Shown here one piece after another: positions 6,191 to 8,698 of a stretch of DNA of 8,698 bases. The stretch covers positions 1-8,698 of the forward strand of contig JAUZPC010000106.1 in the NCBI GenBank assembly GCA_030706105.1, written 5' to 3'. Origin of the DNA: Bacteroidota bacterium (GTDB taxonomy: Bacteria; Bacteroidota; Ignavibacteria; Ignavibacteriales; Ignavibacteriaceae). Below the pieces are notes generated by a model. That model did no database searches. It saw nothing but the letters and a program-made list of their open reading frames with translations, and was not told the origin of the DNA. Each line of letters opens with the position of its first letter. Positions within the stretch are counted from its first letter, which is position 1. Made by a program: the position numbers and the translations under genes.

Positions 6191-6259
6191 TTTATAGAAT
6201 AACAATAATACGTAAAAATATTAAAGAGAAACGAAAATTTATCTACTTACATATCTGAA

Positions 6260-7450
6260 TTAAAGTGCAACAAGTGATGTTGAGATAACATTAGGATTTT
6301 CGTTGATTACTCTTAACATATCAGCAGTTAATGTAGCTTTCATTTTCATTGAACAACAGCCGACCATACCGCCTTCAAAAATAACGTTTTCAATTTCTTC
6401 AATGTTGATATTACCTTCTCTGATAACTTCCAAAATTGAAGCAAGAACGCCTGGACGGTCATAATGTTTAACTACCAGTTGGTATTTAACATCAACTCCG
6501 CGGGCTCTGTTAACCCAATGGTCAATAGCTCCATTTGCTGCATAGTCTTTAATAATTTTAACGGTTTCTTTTGCAACTGCATTTTGTGCCTGTTCAGTAG
6601 ATGCCCCGATATGATGCGTAACATATATATTCGGGTTATCCTGCAGAGGAGATTTAACTTCTCCACTTTTACCTTCCGGTTCACCTTTGAAGACATCCAA
6701 AGCGACACGGATATTTTTTTCTTTTATAGCTTCAAGCATTGCTTCTTCATCAATAACATCACTTCTTGATGTATTTATAACAAAGGCACCCGGTTTTAGG
6801 AGACTAAACATTTTTTTGTTAAACATATTTTTAGTTTCAGGTGTGGCCGGCAGATGAATTGAAATCACATCAGCCTTAGGCAGAACTTCATTCATATCAG
6901 TGAAATATGTAAGCGGAGCGCCTTCAACTCTGTATATATCCATTCCGTAAACATTCATTCCAAAAGCATTAGCTCTTTTAGCTACTTCCATACCAATATT
7001 CCCAACTCCAAGAATAGCCAGAGTCTTTCCAAAAATACCCTGAGACTTGGAATATTCATTTTTATTCCAAACACTTTTCCTAAAGTCCATAACATTATCA
7101 GGGATACGACGATCTAAAGAAAGCATCAGACCGATAGCAAGCTCAGCAACGGCAATAGAGTTCATTCCGGGGCAATTTGAAACATAAATACCTTTTTGAC
7201 TGGCAGCAGCAAGGTCAATATTATTAACACCTGCTCCTGCTCGTATTATAAGGTTTAATCTGTTGCTGTTATTTATGGTTGATGCATTAACCTTAGTAGA
7301 GCGAACCACTAAGATATCGACATTTTTAATTATCGATGGAATATCATTTTCGCCTAATTTGGGGTCATAAATTACTTCTAAACCCATTTTCTTAAGTTCT
7401 TCAATGTATACTTCCGGGAATTTATCAGCAATCAAAACACTTATCTTCAT
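6260..7450 (-). CDS. serA: D-3-phosphoglycerate dehydrogenase with C-terminal ACT domain
   Basis: SerA oxidises 3-phosphoglycerate to 3-phosphohydroxypyruvate with NAD, the first committed step of serine synthesis. The 396-residue protein has the D-2-hydroxyacid dehydrogenase fold. It shows VVRSTKVNAST (48-58) and RAGAGVNNID (70-79), a Rossmann motif GVGNIG (148-153) followed by Asp171 for NAD preference, catalytic Arg229 in NTSRSD, catalytic Glu257 in DVFKGEP and catalytic His280 in THHIGAST. Residues from about 325 to 396 form an ACT domain (YDRPGVLASILEVI onward), the site of serine feedback inhibition in E. coli SerA. The length is near the 410-residue E. coli enzyme, without the extra intervening domain of long SerA forms. 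An AGGA lies seven bases before the ATG, supporting this start. The gene follows hutU by 27 bases with no terminator. Another D-2-hydroxyacid substrate is possible, but the ACT domain favours SerA. Confidence 0.91.
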   Translation of the reverse strand: MKISVLIADKFPEVYIEELKKMGLEVIYDPKLGENDIPSIIKNVDILVVRSTKVNASTINNSNRLNLIIRAGAGVNNIDLAAASQKGIYVSNCPGMNSIAVAELAIGLMLSLDRRIPDNVMDFRKSVWNKNEYSKSQGIFGKTLAILGVGNIGMEVAKRANAFGMNVYGMDIYRVEGAPLTYFTDMNEVLPKADVISIHLPATPETKNMFNKKMFSLLKPGAFVINTSRSDVIDEEAMLEAIKEKNIRVALDVFKGEPEGKSGEVKSPLQDNPNIYVTHHIGASTEQAQNAVAKETVKIIKDYAANGAIDHWVNRARGVDVKYQLVVKHYDRPGVLASILEVIREGNINIEEIENVIFEGGMVGCCSMKMKATLTADMLRVINENPNVISTSLVAL

Positions 7451-7477
7451 AGCGATATCCTTTAGAAAAATTGAAAA

Positions 7478-8698
7478 TTATTTTTTTAGCATAGGAATTT
7501 GGATATTCAAAGCTTTTGCATTCTCAATAGCTTGTTGATATCCTGCATCTGCGTGTCTAACAATACCCATACCAGGGTCATAAGTTAAAACGCGATTTAT
7601 TCTTAGTTCAGCATCCTTTGATCCATCTGCAACTACTACCATGCCGGCATGAATAGATTTACCAATACCGACACCTCCGCCATGATGAACAGAAACCCAC
7701 GTTGCTCCGCCTATTGCATTAAGTAAAGCATTCAGAATCGGCCAGTCTGCAATAGCATCACTGCCATCTATCATAGCCTCAGTTTCCCTGTTTGGAGAAG
7801 CAACCGAACCGCAGTCCAGATGATCTCTTCCAATTACAATCGGGGCTTTAACCTTTCCATCGGCAACAAGTTTGTTAAAGATAACACCCATCTTAGCACG
7901 CTCCCCGTATCCAAGCCAGCATATTCTGGCCGGGAGACCCTGAAAGTGTACTTTCTTCTGTGCCATATCAATCCAGTTGCACAGAGCTTTATTCTCAGGA
8001 AAAGCTTCTTTAATTGCTCTGTCAGTAACATAAATATCTTCAGGATCACCGGAAAGCGCTGCCCATCTGAAGGGACCCTTTCCATCACAAAATAACGGTC
8101 TTATAAACTCAGGTACAAACCCGGGTATCTCAAAAGCATTTCCAACACCATTTGCCTTAGCTTCACCTCTGATGTTGTTGCCGTAATCAAAGGTAATAGT
8201 ACCTAATTTTTTAAACTCCAGCATTGCTTTAACATGCACTGTTATTGTATGTTTAGCCAAGCGGATATATTCTTCCGGATTATTTTTTCTTAAATCTAAG
8301 GCCTGTTCAAAAGACATCCCCATAGGAACGTATCCATTGAGAGTATCGTGAGCAGAAGTCTGGTCAGTTAAGATATCCGGGATAACATTCATTTTAAGAA
8401 GTGCCGGTAAAACTTCACCTGCGTTGCCTAAAAGGCCCACAGACAATGCTTTCTTCTGTTTCTGGGCATCATGGACTAATTTAACCGCTTCATCAATACT
8501 CTCGGTAAATACGTCAAGATAACCCGATTCAATTCTTTTTTGAATTCTTTCTTTATCAACTTCAACACAAAGAATAACAGCACCTGCCATTGTACCGGCT
8601 AAGGGCTGTGCCCCGCTCATTCCTCCCAAACCGGAAGTTAAGATAAAACGGCCGGCCAAATCGCCATTGAAATATTTTCTGCCGCACTCCACAAAAGT
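7478..8698 (-). CDS. hutU: Urocanate hydratase, 5'-truncated by the window edge
   Basis: Urocanase adds water to urocanate to give 4-imidazolone-5-propionate, the second step of histidine breakdown, using a tightly bound NAD as electrophile. The frame is open to the last base of the window. The visible 406 residues begin TFVECGRKYF, matching a point roughly 150 residues into the usual 555-residue enzyme, so the GTG at 8690-8692 is an internal Val codon, not the start. Hallmarks are GLGGMSGAQPLA (NAD-binding), LTDQTSAHDTLNGY, FDYGNNIR, PGFVPEFIRPLFCDGKGPFRWAALSGDPEDI, GLPARICW with the conserved active-site cysteine, VIGRDHLDCGSV, SPNRETEAMIDGSDA and VSVHHGGGVGIG. The C-terminus is complete (IPMLKK and stop). 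hutH, hutI and other hut genes are not in view and may lie beyond the right edge. serA follows 27 bases downstream. Confidence 0.97.
   Translation of the reverse strand, partial: TFVECGRKYFNGDLAGRFILTSGLGGMSGAQPLAGTMAGAVILCVEVDKERIQKRIESGYLDVFTESIDEAVKLVHDAQKQKKALSVGLLGNAGEVLPALLKMNVIPDILTDQTSAHDTLNGYVPMGMSFEQALDLRKNNPEEYIRLAKHTITVHVKAMLEFKKLGTITFDYGNNIRGEAKANGVGNAFEIPGFVPEFIRPLFCDGKGPFRWAALSGDPEDIYVTDRAIKEAFPENKALCNWIDMAQKKVHFQGLPARICWLGYGERAKMGVIFNKLVADGKVKAPIVIGRDHLDCGSVASPNRETEAMIDGSDAIADWPILNALLNAIGGATWVSVHHGGGVGIGKSIHAGMVVVADGSKDAELRINRVLTYDPGMGIVRHADAGYQQAIENAKALNIQIPMLKK

Larger units (their letters stand above)
5945..6259. other. 315-base intergenic region between serA and sucD
   Basis: The part next to sucD (5945-6052) is extremely AT-rich and probably holds the sucD promoter, but I could not pick a convincing -35/-10 pair. 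The middle (about 6053-6154) looks less AT-rich and holds an imperfect palindrome and a 33-codon + strand ORF. The part nearer serA holds a second hairpin at 6161-6190. No tRNA is recognised. No riboswitch class is recognised. Confidence 0.6.

Noticed and set aside
6159..6197. 12-codon ORF with an AGGAG eight bases upstream, ending in HHPL
   Set aside because: The ribosome-binding site is good, but the frame faces away from sucD and serA. It therefore cannot be a leader peptide for them, and it is explained by the hairpin sequence it covers.
7834..8095. Overlapping open frames on both strands inside hutU
   Set aside because: They are out of frame with the well-conserved urocanase sequence and encode nothing recognisable.
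1..8698. CRISPR arrays, tRNA or rRNA genes, transposases, phage or defence genes
   Set aside because: Reading the intergenic stretches and the gene products showed none of these. The gene content is mostly housekeeping.

Overview
The window is AT-rich DNA from a Gram-negative bacterium. A TonB-type protein, a lipoprotein and a secreted peptidoglycan hydrolase imply an outer membrane. The gene mix (DUF6263-like lipoprotein, secreted NamZ/DUF1343 enzyme, divergent POT transporter, unlinked sucD, short SerA with an ACT domain) fits the Bacteroidota/Chlorobi/Ignavibacteria group best. That placement is inferred from family knowledge; no rRNA or marker search was possible. Shine-Dalgarno sites are visible but short (AGGA/GGAG) and are missing before some genes.

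Layout. At the left edge on the + strand is the 3' end of a gene with a Gly/Thr/Ser linker and a TonB C-terminal domain (1-408). After a 182-base gap comes a complete POT-family proton-coupled transporter (591-1895). It converges on a minus-strand block, and one strong hairpin (1943-1973) serves as terminator for both directions. Everything to its right is on the minus strand. In transcription order from the right edge the genes are hutU (urocanase, cut by the window end), serA (27 bases after hutU), a 315-base intergenic stretch, sucD (succinyl-CoA ligase alpha), a 218-base intergenic stretch with a REP-like palindrome, ndk with its own intrinsic terminator, namZ-like exo-N-acetylmuramidase, and a DUF6263-like lipoprotein tightly coupled to namZ.

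Function. Most genes are ordinary central metabolism: histidine breakdown, serine synthesis, TCA cycle and nucleotide balance. The namZ-lipoprotein pair is the most suggestive functional unit, because the namZ stop codon lies inside the ribosome-binding site of the lipoprotein gene. It points to a cell-envelope role for a lipoprotein family of unknown function. hutU and serA look co-transcribed although their pathways differ.

I do not see a defence system, CRISPR array, prophage, transposase or biosynthetic cluster. The least explained stretch is 6053-6190, between serA and sucD. It looks less AT-rich than its flanks and holds an imperfect palindrome, a 33-codon ORF and a second hairpin. It could be an interspersed repeat, a small-protein gene or a structured RNA.
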